Assembly: GCF_014334015.1 (NCBI RefSeq)
Contig: NZ_CP060488.1
Location: forward strand, 1,136,501-1,200,500
Source: Bacteroides sp. M10
Lineage (GTDB): Bacteria; Bacteroidota; Bacteroidia; Bacteroidales; Bacteroidaceae
DNA: 64,000 bases
Reading direction: 5' to 3'
Both the position numbers and the translations under genes were made by a program. Position 1 is the stretch's first letter; every line of letters begins with the position of its first letter. The notes under the pieces were generated by a model. The model saw only the letters and a program-made list of their open reading frames with translations. It had not been told where the DNA came from and searched no databases. Shown here in pieces: positions 9,418-18,219 of this stretch.

Positions 9418-9721
9418 AAGGTGATAATTATAAAATAAAACATCAATCTCTCTATAAAATTTAATTCATAAAAGTACGGCAACTTATAGAAGGATACAAC
9501 CACTTTATTATCAAATTAATATACTATTCTGACCTATAAACATCTGTTATCATATTTATTTTCCTACTTAACCTTTTTGTATATATATAATTAAGGCAAT
9601 ATACTCTCTATTCAAATAATTAGTAAGAAAAGTATCATTATATGATAATAAAGCACTTTTTTACATATGTTTTTTGTGCTTACTTTGCAACGTCCATCTT
9701 ATATGTTATATCTAATTTATT
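9418..9721. promoter_or_regulatory. AT-rich divergent promoter region at the left edge of PUL 1
   Basis: These 304 bases have no plausible gene and separate the divergent GH172 and GH5 genes. They contain a palindrome TATCAT-TAT-ATGATA (9633-9647) and an inverted pair AAGCAC (9651-9656) / GTGCTT (9676-9681). A -7-like TACTTTG lies at 9681-9687, 34 bases before the GH5 ATG, overlapping the right arm. These are candidate operator sites for the unlinked regulator of PUL 1. Confidence 0.45.
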
Positions 9722-10705
9722 ATGAAAATGAAAAAAGTCTTTTTATTCATCACTCTATTCTCCATGATATCATTATTCAGTTACAGCAAAGATCCTGTAA
9801 AACAATGGGGACAACTACAAGTAAAAGGTAATCAATTATGTAACCAGGCCGGAGAACCTATCGTATTAAGAGGGGTCAGTTATGGTTGGCATAATCTATG
9901 GCCCAGGTTTTACAATAAGCAATCTGTAAAATGGTTGAAAAAAGATTGGAAATGCACCGTTTTACGCGCAGCAATGGGAACAGTTATTGAAGATAATTAC
10001 ATTGAAAATCCGGAATTTGCTCTAAAATGCATGAATAAAGTAATTAAAGCAGCCATCAAAAATGATATTTATGTAATAATTGACTGGCACACTTATTACC
10101 CGCAGCAAAAAGAAGCGAAGGCATTTTTCTCAATGATGGCACAAAAGTATGGGAAGTACCCTCATATTATTTATGAGATATACAATGAACCCATGGAAGA
10201 CAGTTGGGAAAGTGTGAAAGAATATGCGACTGACATCATATCTGAAATACGTAAATATGATCCTGACAATATCATTCTCGTAGGCAACCCTCATTGGGAT
10301 CAGGACTTACATCTGGTAGCAGAAAGCCCTTTAAAAGGATTTAATAATATAATGTATACTCTTCATTTTTATGCCGCCACCCACAAACAAGAGCTACGGG
10401 ATAGAGCTGAAGCAGCATGGGAAAAAGGCATTCCTATCTTTGTTTCAGAATGTGCCGGTATGGAATGTACTGGCGATGGACCATTAGACATACCGGAATG
10501 GACTCGCTGGGTAGAATGGTTGGAAAGCAAAAAAATCAGCTGGGTCAACTGGTCCATTTCAGACAAGAACGAAACCTGCTCCATGATCCTCCCACGAGCT
10601 AATAAAAACGGAGGATGGGACGAGTCACTAATAAAACCTGCAGGCCTCCAAAGCCGTAAATTTATCCGACAATACAACTCACATATTTATAAAAACAAAG
10701 AATGA
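9722..10705 (+). CDS. GH5 endoglucanase-type glycoside hydrolase (GH5_2-like), secreted
   Basis: This 327-residue single-domain enzyme has a signal peptide (residues 1-22). It has a compact GH5 barrel opening with GNQLCNQAGEPIVLRGVSYG. The acid/base is Glu156 in YNEP and the nucleophile is Glu243 in VSECAG; DWHTYY and HFYAAT supply other active-site residues. The layout matches GH5_2 cellulases, which cut beta-1,4-glucans internally. Cys follows the nucleophile where many relatives have Trp or Phe. It precedes susC of PUL 1 by 111 bases and probably has its own transcription start. No lipobox is seen, so it may be periplasmic or exported rather than surface-anchored. Confidence 0.85.
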   Translation: MKMKKVFLFITLFSMISLFSYSKDPVKQWGQLQVKGNQLCNQAGEPIVLRGVSYGWHNLWPRFYNKQSVKWLKKDWKCTVLRAAMGTVIEDNYIENPEFALKCMNKVIKAAIKNDIYVIIDWHTYYPQQKEAKAFFSMMAQKYGKYPHIIYEIYNEPMEDSWESVKEYATDIISEIRKYDPDNIILVGNPHWDQDLHLVAESPLKGFNNIMYTLHFYAATHKQELRDRAEAAWEKGIPIFVSECAGMECTGDGPLDIPEWTRWVEWLESKKISWVNWSISDKNETCSMILPRANKNGGWDESLIKPAGLQSRKFIRQYNSHIYKNKE

Positions 10706-10760
10706 TAAAATAATATCAGCTTTAGGCAAAAAACGTCAATTATTTACATTCCCGATTCGT

Positions 10761-10768
10761 TAACTTTG
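10761..10768 (+). promoter_or_regulatory. -7 box upstream of PUL 1 susC
   Basis: TAACTTTG matches TAnnTTTG and lies 48 bases before the susC ATG. No clear -33 TTTG is visible, as is common for activator-dependent susC promoters. Confidence 0.5.
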
Positions 10769-10816
10769 CACCAATAAATAACAATACGAGATTTTATACT
10801 AAAGTTAATTTTAAAT

Positions 10817-13800
10817 TTGATAAAAATGAAAAAGAATCTCTTTTCTTTTCCCCGCTCAAAAGTGCGGATGCTTAAAGAGTCAAAAAGAGTCTGGCTCTTC
10901 TTGATTATGTTCTGGATAGTAAATACAGCTGCCGTAGCAGCAGGTATTGAGATTAAGGGTACTGTAACAGACAGCAAAGGCGAACCTCTTCCCGGGGTTA
11001 ATATTGTTGAACTAGGAGTCAAAAAAAACAATGGTACTATCACCGACTTGAGTGGTAAATATACTATAACAGTTGAAAGCCAGAAATCTGTTCTTCAGTA
11101 CACTTTTATCGGCTATAAAACAACGGAAGTTACTGTAGGAAATCGCAAAACAATCAACGTTTCATTAAAAGATGATACTCAGTCTCTGGATGAAGTGGTA
11201 GTCATCGGTTATGGTACAATGAGGAAAAAAGATTTATCCGGAGCCGTTGCTTCTATCAAAAGTGATGATCTGATGATCGGTAATCCTACCAATATTTCCC
11301 AAGCTTTACAAGGTAAGTTAGCCGGTGTGCAGGTAAACCAGAGTGACGGCGCTCCCGGTTCAGGTGTAAGTATCACTATCCGTGGCGCAAACTCGTTCTC
11401 TACAAATTCACAGCCACTTTACATCGTTGACGGCATTCCGTTCGAAGTGGGAGATACTCCAAGCAGTAAAGCAAATGAAGGCAATAATTCCACCACCAAT
11501 CCGCTTTCATTAATCAACCCTAACGACATCGAATCAATCGATATATTGAAGGATGCTTCTGCAACAGCTATTTATGGTTCCCGCGGAGCCAATGGTGTTG
11601 TATTGATCACCACTAAAAGAGGTCGTGCCGGAGACGCTAAGGTTGAGTTCTCTGCCAACTTCGGCCTTTCTAAAATAGCCAAAATGGTAAAAATGCTGGA
11701 TGCTTACACCTACGCTAATTATGTAAATGAAGGTGTAATCAACGGAGCTGCTTATGACAATCTTCCCTATTCATACCTTCCTTATCGTGGAAAATGGAAC
11801 TACCGTCGCGATGAGAACGACAAAATCGTTCCTAACTCCGGTAAATACTATGCTTCACCGGAAGATTATCTCAACCCTGGCTATCGTGAAGATGAATATG
11901 GCAATAAAGAGTGGGTGGAGGGTACAAACTGGATGGATGAAATCTTACAGGATGCATTAACACAGGAATACAACCTTAGTGTATCGGGAGGAAATGAGAA
12001 AAGCAATTATGCATTCTCCGGTAATTACACAGATCAATCGGGTATCATCAAGAATTCCGGTTATGAACGTTTTGCTGTTCGTGCCAACATCGGGAGCCAC
12101 ATCAAACCTTGGCTGAACACAGGATTGAATATCAACTTCACCCGTTCGTTGACTAAGTTTGCCAAATCAAACTCTTATGATTATAGTATTATCCGTTCTG
12201 CCATGCTCTATTTACCAACACTATATGTAGGAGACAAGACAGAGGATGATTCTTACGCATGGTTATCAGCAAATCCTCGCACATACGTTAATACGGCTAA
12301 GGACGAACTGAAATCAATCAATGTATTTACTTCCGCTTTTGCTGAAATCTCCATTCTCGATTGTCTGAAGTTCCGCCAGAATTTAGGTATCAGCTATTCG
12401 GTAAACGACCGTGCAAGTTACTATAATCGCGAAACGGGAGAAGGCAAAGCATCCAATGGGCGAGCCGGTAAGAGCGATAACTTCTGGCAGAATCTAACTG
12501 CAGAATCATTGATCACCTTTGATAAGACATTCAATAAGCTACACCATCTTAATGTAGTAGCAGGTTTTACTTACGAAAAATCAGACTGGGGTGGCAAAAC
12601 AATGAATGCATCTAATTTTCCGACTGATATCACACAAGACTTCGATATGAGCCAGGCATTAAATATTGAAACTCCGGCCAGTTACCGAGGACAGGCAGTT
12701 CTTGTCTCTTTATTAGGACGTGCCAACTACACATTCAAAGACCGTTATATCTTCACAGCGTCATTCCGTCGCGATGGTTCAAGTCGTTTCGCTCCCGGAA
12801 ACAAATTTGCCAACTTCGCTTCAGGAGCAGTAGCATGGACTCTATCCGAAGAAGAATTCATCAAGAATCTGAATATATTCAGCAATTTAAAGTTGCGCCT
12901 CAGCTACGGTCAAACAGGTAACCAGGCCATCAGCAGTTATCAAACTATGGCATCACTTGCACCTTCCAATTATCCTCTGGACGGAACATTGAGCAGTGGA
13001 TTTGCCGGACAAACTTATAAAGGTCCCCTGAATGACAAACTCAAATGGGAAACAACCGACCAATACAATGTCGGACTCGACATGGGATTCTGGAACAACA
13101 GAATCAGCTTATCCGCCAACTATTACTACAAGAAAACCAAAGACCTGTTACAAAATGTATCTATACCTAATAGTACAGGATATACTACCATGTGGACGAA
13201 TTTCGGCCATGTCAAAAACAAAGGACTTGAGCTAACCGGTAAAATCGTTGCACTGGATAAAAAAGACTGGACTTTAGAATTCGACGGTAACATCTCCTTT
13301 AATAAAAACGAAATTGGAGGTTTAACAGCAGATCAATATGCCAACCAATTATGGTATAGCGCCAAAGAAGTATTTTTGCAAAGAAACGGATTGCCTATCG
13401 GAACAATTTTCGGCTATATAGAAGACGGCTTCTACGATAATATAGCAGAAGTCCGTGCAGATCCGATATATGCCAAAGCTTCTGATGACGAAGCCCGCAG
13501 AATGATCGGTGAGATCAAATATCTGGATAAAAACAACGACGGAAAGATAACATCAGAAGACCGTGCTATCATCGGTGATACCAATCCGGACTTTATTTAC
13601 GGTTTGAATGCCAACCTACGATGGAAAAACTTGTCTCTGGGACTATTCTTCCAAGGAACTCACGGTAATGATATTTTCAACGGTAACCTGACAAATATCG
13701 GAATGAGCAGTATTGCCAATATCACCCAAGATGCTTATGACTCCCGCTGGACACCGGAAAACGCAGCTGGCGCCAAATGGCCCCGCGTCACTACTGCCAT

Positions 13801-14077
13801 GACTCGTGACATGAAACTCTCTGACCGTTATGTAGAAGACGGCTCTTACTTCAGACTAAAAACGATCAACTTAAGCTATAATTTCGGTTCAGTCATAAAA
13901 GGTATCAGCAACCTGTCTGTTTTCGGAACAGTAACAAACGTATTCACGATTACAGGTTATAGCTGGTTTGATCCGGATGTAAACGCCTTTGGTTCTGACG
14001 CTTCCAGAAGAGGAGTCGATATCTTCTCATACCCGAGCAGCAGAACATATTCAATAGGTTTTAAATTAACGTTATAA
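10817..14077 (+). CDS. SusC-like TonB-dependent oligosaccharide transporter of PUL 1
   Basis: This 1086-residue outer-membrane transporter imports oligosaccharides with its SusD lid. The signal region is long (hydrophobic about 25-45). A CarboxypepD_reg-like domain follows (about 45-125, GTVTDSKGEPLPGVNI). The TonB-box region and plug start at DEVVVIGYGT (about residue 130) and include GANGVVLITTKRGRAG. The beta-barrel fills the rest and ends in a typical aromatic-rich strand (SIGFKLTL). susD starts ten bases after its stop. Alternative starts at residues 4 or 18 cannot be excluded. It heads a run of twelve same-strand genes with gaps mostly under 30 bases, likely one operon. Confidence 0.95.
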   Translation: MIKMKKNLFSFPRSKVRMLKESKRVWLFLIMFWIVNTAAVAAGIEIKGTVTDSKGEPLPGVNIVELGVKKNNGTITDLSGKYTITVESQKSVLQYTFIGYKTTEVTVGNRKTINVSLKDDTQSLDEVVVIGYGTMRKKDLSGAVASIKSDDLMIGNPTNISQALQGKLAGVQVNQSDGAPGSGVSITIRGANSFSTNSQPLYIVDGIPFEVGDTPSSKANEGNNSTTNPLSLINPNDIESIDILKDASATAIYGSRGANGVVLITTKRGRAGDAKVEFSANFGLSKIAKMVKMLDAYTYANYVNEGVINGAAYDNLPYSYLPYRGKWNYRRDENDKIVPNSGKYYASPEDYLNPGYREDEYGNKEWVEGTNWMDEILQDALTQEYNLSVSGGNEKSNYAFSGNYTDQSGIIKNSGYERFAVRANIGSHIKPWLNTGLNINFTRSLTKFAKSNSYDYSIIRSAMLYLPTLYVGDKTEDDSYAWLSANPRTYVNTAKDELKSINVFTSAFAEISILDCLKFRQNLGISYSVNDRASYYNRETGEGKASNGRAGKSDNFWQNLTAESLITFDKTFNKLHHLNVVAGFTYEKSDWGGKTMNASNFPTDITQDFDMSQALNIETPASYRGQAVLVSLLGRANYTFKDRYIFTASFRRDGSSRFAPGNKFANFASGAVAWTLSEEEFIKNLNIFSNLKLRLSYGQTGNQAISSYQTMASLAPSNYPLDGTLSSGFAGQTYKGPLNDKLKWETTDQYNVGLDMGFWNNRISLSANYYYKKTKDLLQNVSIPNSTGYTTMWTNFGHVKNKGLELTGKIVALDKKDWTLEFDGNISFNKNEIGGLTADQYANQLWYSAKEVFLQRNGLPIGTIFGYIEDGFYDNIAEVRADPIYAKASDDEARRMIGEIKYLDKNNDGKITSEDRAIIGDTNPDFIYGLNANLRWKNLSLGLFFQGTHGNDIFNGNLTNIGMSSIANITQDAYDSRWTPENAAGAKWPRVTTAMTRDMKLSDRYVEDGSYFRLKTINLSYNFGSVIKGISNLSVFGTVTNVFTITGYSWFDPDVNAFGSDASRRGVDIFSYPSSRTYSIGFKLTL

Positions 14078-14086
14078 TCTCAAGAA

Positions 14087-15853
14087 ATGATGAAAAAGAA
14101 AAATATATTCATATATCTGATGGCATCCACTCTCCTATTATCCGGAGCAGTAATGACATCATGCGAAAGTATGATCGAAGAAAAGCCTTTCGACTTCATT
14201 GTACCTGAAGATGTTGAGGATTCCGATAATGGTGCCGACATGTGGGTAACCGGAGTCTATAATACATTGCACGAAGCCATGTTCAGATATGGTAGTTTTC
14301 CACGTCCTCTGGATTATGACTGTGACTATATCTCCGGCGCTGTATGGCAGTTCAGCCAGTTCGGAAGCGGAAACTTCCAGGGAGGTGACGGACAGGCCGA
14401 TGTACTTTGGACCGGAATGTACTCTTTGATTAACCGGGCCAATATAGCGGTCTCTGAAATCAATAAGATGCAAAATGTATCAGAAGCATTTAAAAAGAAT
14501 GCATTAGGAGAATGCTATTTTCTTAAAGCATGGGCATATTTCTATCTGGTACGCGCTTATGGAGCTATCCCTATTTATTCTGTCAGTGTAAACGAATCCG
14601 GACAATACACCAACAATCCGCGTATTCCGATTGCACAAGTATACACGGAAACAATCATACCTTTGCTTAAAGACGCTAAAGATATGATTTATAAAAACAC
14701 AGATAATGGTTTTAAACCCGGAAGGGTCTGTGCTGCAACTGCAGCAGGTTTGTTAGCCAAAGTATATGCAACTATCGGCTCTGCTTCTATGGCTACCGGA
14801 GAACAAATAACAGTAAAAACCGGTGCACCGTTTGTCATGCAGAATGTAAATGGTACTATGACTAAAGTGTACACAGAACCTGTCCCAACCACATTCTCTA
14901 AAGATCAGGTTGCCGGATATGAAAGTTTCTCTTCCGGAGAATACTATAGACTGGCTTATGAAATTGCTGAAGATGTAATAGGAGGAGAATACGGAACACA
15001 CCAACTTGAAAACTATGATTTGATCTGGTCTCCTTCCGGTAAGACTTGCAGCGAGCATTTATTCAGCTTGCAAACTAAATCCGGAGACGAACTATATGGT
15101 ACATTATTCAGCTCTCACTACTGTGGCAGACTCAATGCAGCAGGCAACATAGACAACAGCTTGACAGTAGGATGCAGAAAACACTGGTATCTATTATTTG
15201 AAGAAAAAGACTACCGTGTAGACAAAGGAGTGTTACATTGCTGGATACGCCAGAACTCCGATACCAGCTGGGGAGGCGGCTCATATTATCCGAATTTCGG
15301 AAAATGGCAACGTATGGTTGAAGCTAAAGAACCTCCATTCGATAATCCTAAAGTAACTTCCGGATGGAGATGTGACGAGGGAGGATCAGAACAGTTCTTT
15401 GCTTTCACGACTAAATACTCGCAACAGATAGCTGATCAGACACAGCCCCGTACGGATGCTAATTACCCATTCCTCCGCTATGCCGATGTTGTTTTAATCT
15501 TTGCAGAAGCAGCCAATGAATTAAACGGTCCGACAAAAGAATCGGTAGATGCTTTAAACGATGTCCGCACACGCAGTAACGCAACAGGCAAAGAATTAGC
15601 AAATTTCACCGACAAAGCCAGCCTGCGTTCCGCTATCCTTGAAGAACGTGCAATGGAATTAGCCTTAGAAGGTGATCGTCGTTGGGATTTAATACGCTGG
15701 GGAATTTATTTGCAAGCCATGAATGCTTTAGGCGGAATGGATGAGGCAAACAACGTAAAACAACGTTCCAGCAAGCATTTACTGTTCCCGATTCCGACTC
15801 TCGAAATCCTGACCAACCAAGGAATTAATGAAAATAATCCAGGATGGGATTAA
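14087..15853 (+). CDS. SusD-like surface glycan-binding lipoprotein of PUL 1
   Basis: This 588-residue protein is the lid and glycan-binding partner of the SusC just upstream. The signal peptide ends in a lipobox with Cys near residue 26 (AVMTSCES). The TPR-like helical framework includes the conserved FLKAWAYFYLVRAYGAIPIY segment. The C-terminal RagB/SusD part has PFLRYADVVLIFAEAANEL, RAMELALEGDRRWDLIRW and the final PGWD motif. Size and motifs are typical. It is expected on the outer face of the outer membrane. Confidence 0.95.
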   Translation: MMKKKNIFIYLMASTLLLSGAVMTSCESMIEEKPFDFIVPEDVEDSDNGADMWVTGVYNTLHEAMFRYGSFPRPLDYDCDYISGAVWQFSQFGSGNFQGGDGQADVLWTGMYSLINRANIAVSEINKMQNVSEAFKKNALGECYFLKAWAYFYLVRAYGAIPIYSVSVNESGQYTNNPRIPIAQVYTETIIPLLKDAKDMIYKNTDNGFKPGRVCAATAAGLLAKVYATIGSASMATGEQITVKTGAPFVMQNVNGTMTKVYTEPVPTTFSKDQVAGYESFSSGEYYRLAYEIAEDVIGGEYGTHQLENYDLIWSPSGKTCSEHLFSLQTKSGDELYGTLFSSHYCGRLNAAGNIDNSLTVGCRKHWYLLFEEKDYRVDKGVLHCWIRQNSDTSWGGGSYYPNFGKWQRMVEAKEPPFDNPKVTSGWRCDEGGSEQFFAFTTKYSQQIADQTQPRTDANYPFLRYADVVLIFAEAANELNGPTKESVDALNDVRTRSNATGKELANFTDKASLRSAILEERAMELALEGDRRWDLIRWGIYLQAMNALGGMDEANNVKQRSSKHLLFPIPTLEILTNQGINENNPGWD

Positions 15854-15882
15854 TCACTTATAACCATGTAAAAAAACAGATT

Positions 15883-17055
15883 ATGAAGAAAATAAAATAT
15901 TTTGCAATAATCGCAGCATCCATATTCGCTTTAACATCCTGTACGGATATTGTTGAAGTGGACGATCTGAAGGCCAAAGAAAACAAACCGTCAACAGGTG
16001 CTCCGACCGTAGACAAAGTCGTTTTGGCAACAGATGCCGAATTTCCTATTGACGGGGCAAATTTCGAACAAGTAGTACGAATTGAAGGAACAAATCTCGG
16101 AGACATCACTTCACTGAAATTCAATGACATTGAAGTGGATAGCAAGGAGATCTATTCTACCTACGATATGCTTCTTGCACCTATTCCCCGTGCACTTCCT
16201 AAAGAAGTGTCAAACACGATTTATATCACAACCAAACATGGAGAACTTAGTATTCCTTTTGTTGTTTCCATCCCTGATTTAACCATCAACGGACTCAAGA
16301 ATGAATTCACCCAACCGGGAGATACGACAGTTATTACAGGCGACAATTTCGACCTTTACGGCATTACCATCGAAGAAGCGATTGTCAATCTGGGTAACCT
16401 ACCGGTTAATGTAATCGATGCAACCCGTACAGAACTGACAATAGAAATCCCGGCAAATGCCACTCCCAAATCAACCCTTACCATAAAAGGAGCAAACATG
16501 GATGAAGCATACAAACTCACATACATGGATCCGGGAGTATCTCAGCTTTTCGACTTCAACAATTGGCCGGGAGCTGGTGCTTTTACGCATTCCAGTCAAT
16601 TCCCTGATGCCCCGAAAAATTTCCTATGTGATGGCACATTAGAAGGACAACCGGAACCATTAGTAGAAGGAGGAAAATATATCCGCTTCAATAATTCCGT
16701 GAAAGCTTGGGGATGGATGGTTATGTGGGCCGGATATATCACCGTACCGACAGAAGTAGCCGCAGATCCTTCCTCTTACGATTTAAGATTTGAGATTTGT
16801 ACTGGAGCTAAATTCCCGATTTCAACCCAAGCACGTATCATTTTAGGAGATTATGGATGGTATCCTTCCAAAGGCGGACTTCCAGTCAACACCTATGGCG
16901 GATGGCAAACAGTACGAATCAGTGCCGATACGGAAGCATTATTACCTAACCCTATCGATCCTAGTACCAATACTGCTTTCAAAATCATATTTTCACCCGA
17001 ATCTGCTCAAGATTTCGACTTGAGTATGTGTAATTTCAGATTTGTTCATAAGTAA
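15883..17055 (+). CDS. IPT/TIG-domain surface glycan-binding lipoprotein (SGBP) of PUL 1
   Basis: This 390-residue lipoprotein (lipobox ALTSC, Cys near residue 20) sits in the SusE position after susD. I chose the ATG at 15883 rather than the one at 15844. The later start gives a clean MKKIKYF signal peptide and avoids overlap with susD. Two Ig-like IPT/TIG repeats are visible (about 45-125 and 125-210), each with the G-x-N-L/F turn: RIEGTNLGDI and VITGDNFDLY. The C-terminal half (about 215-390) is rich in Trp, including WGWMVMWAGYI, and is probably the glycan-binding beta-sandwich. Proteins of this build hold polysaccharide at the cell surface in other Bacteroides PULs. The ligand is inferred from the neighbours only. 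Confidence 0.82.
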   Translation: MKKIKYFAIIAASIFALTSCTDIVEVDDLKAKENKPSTGAPTVDKVVLATDAEFPIDGANFEQVVRIEGTNLGDITSLKFNDIEVDSKEIYSTYDMLLAPIPRALPKEVSNTIYITTKHGELSIPFVVSIPDLTINGLKNEFTQPGDTTVITGDNFDLYGITIEEAIVNLGNLPVNVIDATRTELTIEIPANATPKSTLTIKGANMDEAYKLTYMDPGVSQLFDFNNWPGAGAFTHSSQFPDAPKNFLCDGTLEGQPEPLVEGGKYIRFNNSVKAWGWMVMWAGYITVPTEVAADPSSYDLRFEICTGAKFPISTQARIILGDYGWYPSKGGLPVNTYGGWQTVRISADTEALLPNPIDPSTNTAFKIIFSPESAQDFDLSMCNFRFVHK

Positions 17056-17063
17056 AAATAAAA

Positions 17064-17091
17064 AGGGAACGCCAAAACAAAGGCGTTCCCT
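17064..17091 (+). other. Hairpin between the SGBP gene and the first downstream enzyme gene
   Basis: A perfect 10-bp inverted repeat, AGGGAACGCC / GGCGTTCCCT (17064-17073 and 17082-17091), has an 8-base A-rich loop. It lies 9 bases after the SGBP stop, and its 3' arm ends 11 bases before the GH5 ATG. No T-run follows. Its place, between the transport genes and the enzyme genes, suits a partial terminator or an mRNA 3'-end protector that keeps susC/D/SGBP transcripts more abundant than enzyme transcripts. Confidence 0.65.
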
Positions 17092-17102
17092 CACCAACAA
17101 AA

Positions 17103-18200
17103 ATGATTCGATTTATGCTAAAAGATTTATTTTCATTAGTTACAATTGTAGCACTTCTATTCTCATCCTGTTCTAAATCAGAAGAAGAAGAAAATGGTGA
17201 TGACCCCCAACCCACCAAACAGACGGTTTATTTCGGAGTGAATCTGTCAGGAGCTGAATTTGGAAATGTATATCCGGGGGTAGATGGTACACACTATGGT
17301 TATCCAACAGAAAAAGACCTGGACTATTTCAAAGCCAAAGGCCTCTATCTGGTACGTTTTCCATTCCGTTGGGAACGCATACAACCCACAATGAATGGAG
17401 AACTAAATGCAACAGAGTTGGCAAAAATGAAAAAATTCGTCAAAGCTGCTGAAGATAGAAACATGCAGATACTCTTGGATATGCATAACTTTGGAAGATA
17501 TTGCGTATATTGCGACGGACAAAGTTCGCAAAACAATCAGTATGCAATCATCGGTAATGCACGGTGCACTGTTGATAATTTCTGCGACGTATGGAAAAAA
17601 CTGGCAAAAGAGTTTAAGGATTACAAGAATATCTGGGGATATGATATAATGAATGAACCTTATGAGATGCTCGCATCAACTCCATGGGTGAACATAGCCC
17701 AAGCCTGCATTAACGCTATCCGTACAGTAGATACTAAAACAACCATCATTGTCAGTGGAGATGAATTCAGCTCCGCCAGACGATGGAAGGAATGTAGCGA
17801 CAACCTAAAAACTCTGACAGACCCAAGTAACAACCTGATATTCCAGGCTCATATCTATTTCGATTCGGATTCTTCCGGAAACTATGATAAAGGATATGAT
17901 GAAGATGGAGCAACCATTCAAACAGGAGTAGCACGTTTGAAACCTTTCGTTGACTGGTTGAAAGAAAACAACAAACGCGGATTTGTCGGAGAATATGGAG
18001 TACCTGATACCGATGGCCGATGGTTAGATATTCTTGACTCAGCCCTCAAATATCTACAAGAAAATGGAGTGAACGGAACTTATTGGTCCGCCGGTCCGCG
18101 ATGGGGCGATTATCCCTTATCTGTCCAACCGACCAACAATTACACTCAGGATCGTCCGCAACTGAATACGCTCCTGAAATATAAAAGTACGCAACAATAA
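17103..18200 (+). CDS. GH5 glycoside hydrolase, lipoprotein (paralogue 1)
   Basis: This 365-residue protein has a lipoprotein signal (Cys near residue 24, LLFSSCSK) followed by an acidic linker, which suggests surface exposure. The GH5 barrel starts at GVNLSGAEFG. Glu185 in MNEP is the acid/base and Glu297 in VGEYG the nucleophile; HNFGRY and HIYFD are also present. It closely resembles the GH5 at 20801 over its whole length, including VRFPFRWERIQ and GVNGTYWSAGP. The fold is of the cellulase type; the subfamily is not assigned. It is the best candidate for the enzyme that first cuts the polymer outside the cell. The ATG at residue 5 is an alternative start. Confidence 0.85.
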   Translation: MIRFMLKDLFSLVTIVALLFSSCSKSEEEENGDDPQPTKQTVYFGVNLSGAEFGNVYPGVDGTHYGYPTEKDLDYFKAKGLYLVRFPFRWERIQPTMNGELNATELAKMKKFVKAAEDRNMQILLDMHNFGRYCVYCDGQSSQNNQYAIIGNARCTVDNFCDVWKKLAKEFKDYKNIWGYDIMNEPYEMLASTPWVNIAQACINAIRTVDTKTTIIVSGDEFSSARRWKECSDNLKTLTDPSNNLIFQAHIYFDSDSSGNYDKGYDEDGATIQTGVARLKPFVDWLKENNKRGFVGEYGVPDTDGRWLDILDSALKYLQENGVNGTYWSAGPRWGDYPLSVQPTNNYTQDRPQLNTLLKYKSTQQ

Positions 18201-18219
18201 CCAGATTTAAATACTGTCC

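Noticed and set aside
15844-15882. Upstream ATG for the PUL 1 SGBP gene
   Set aside because: It overlaps the susD end and adds 13 residues before a clean lipoprotein signal peptide at 15883.
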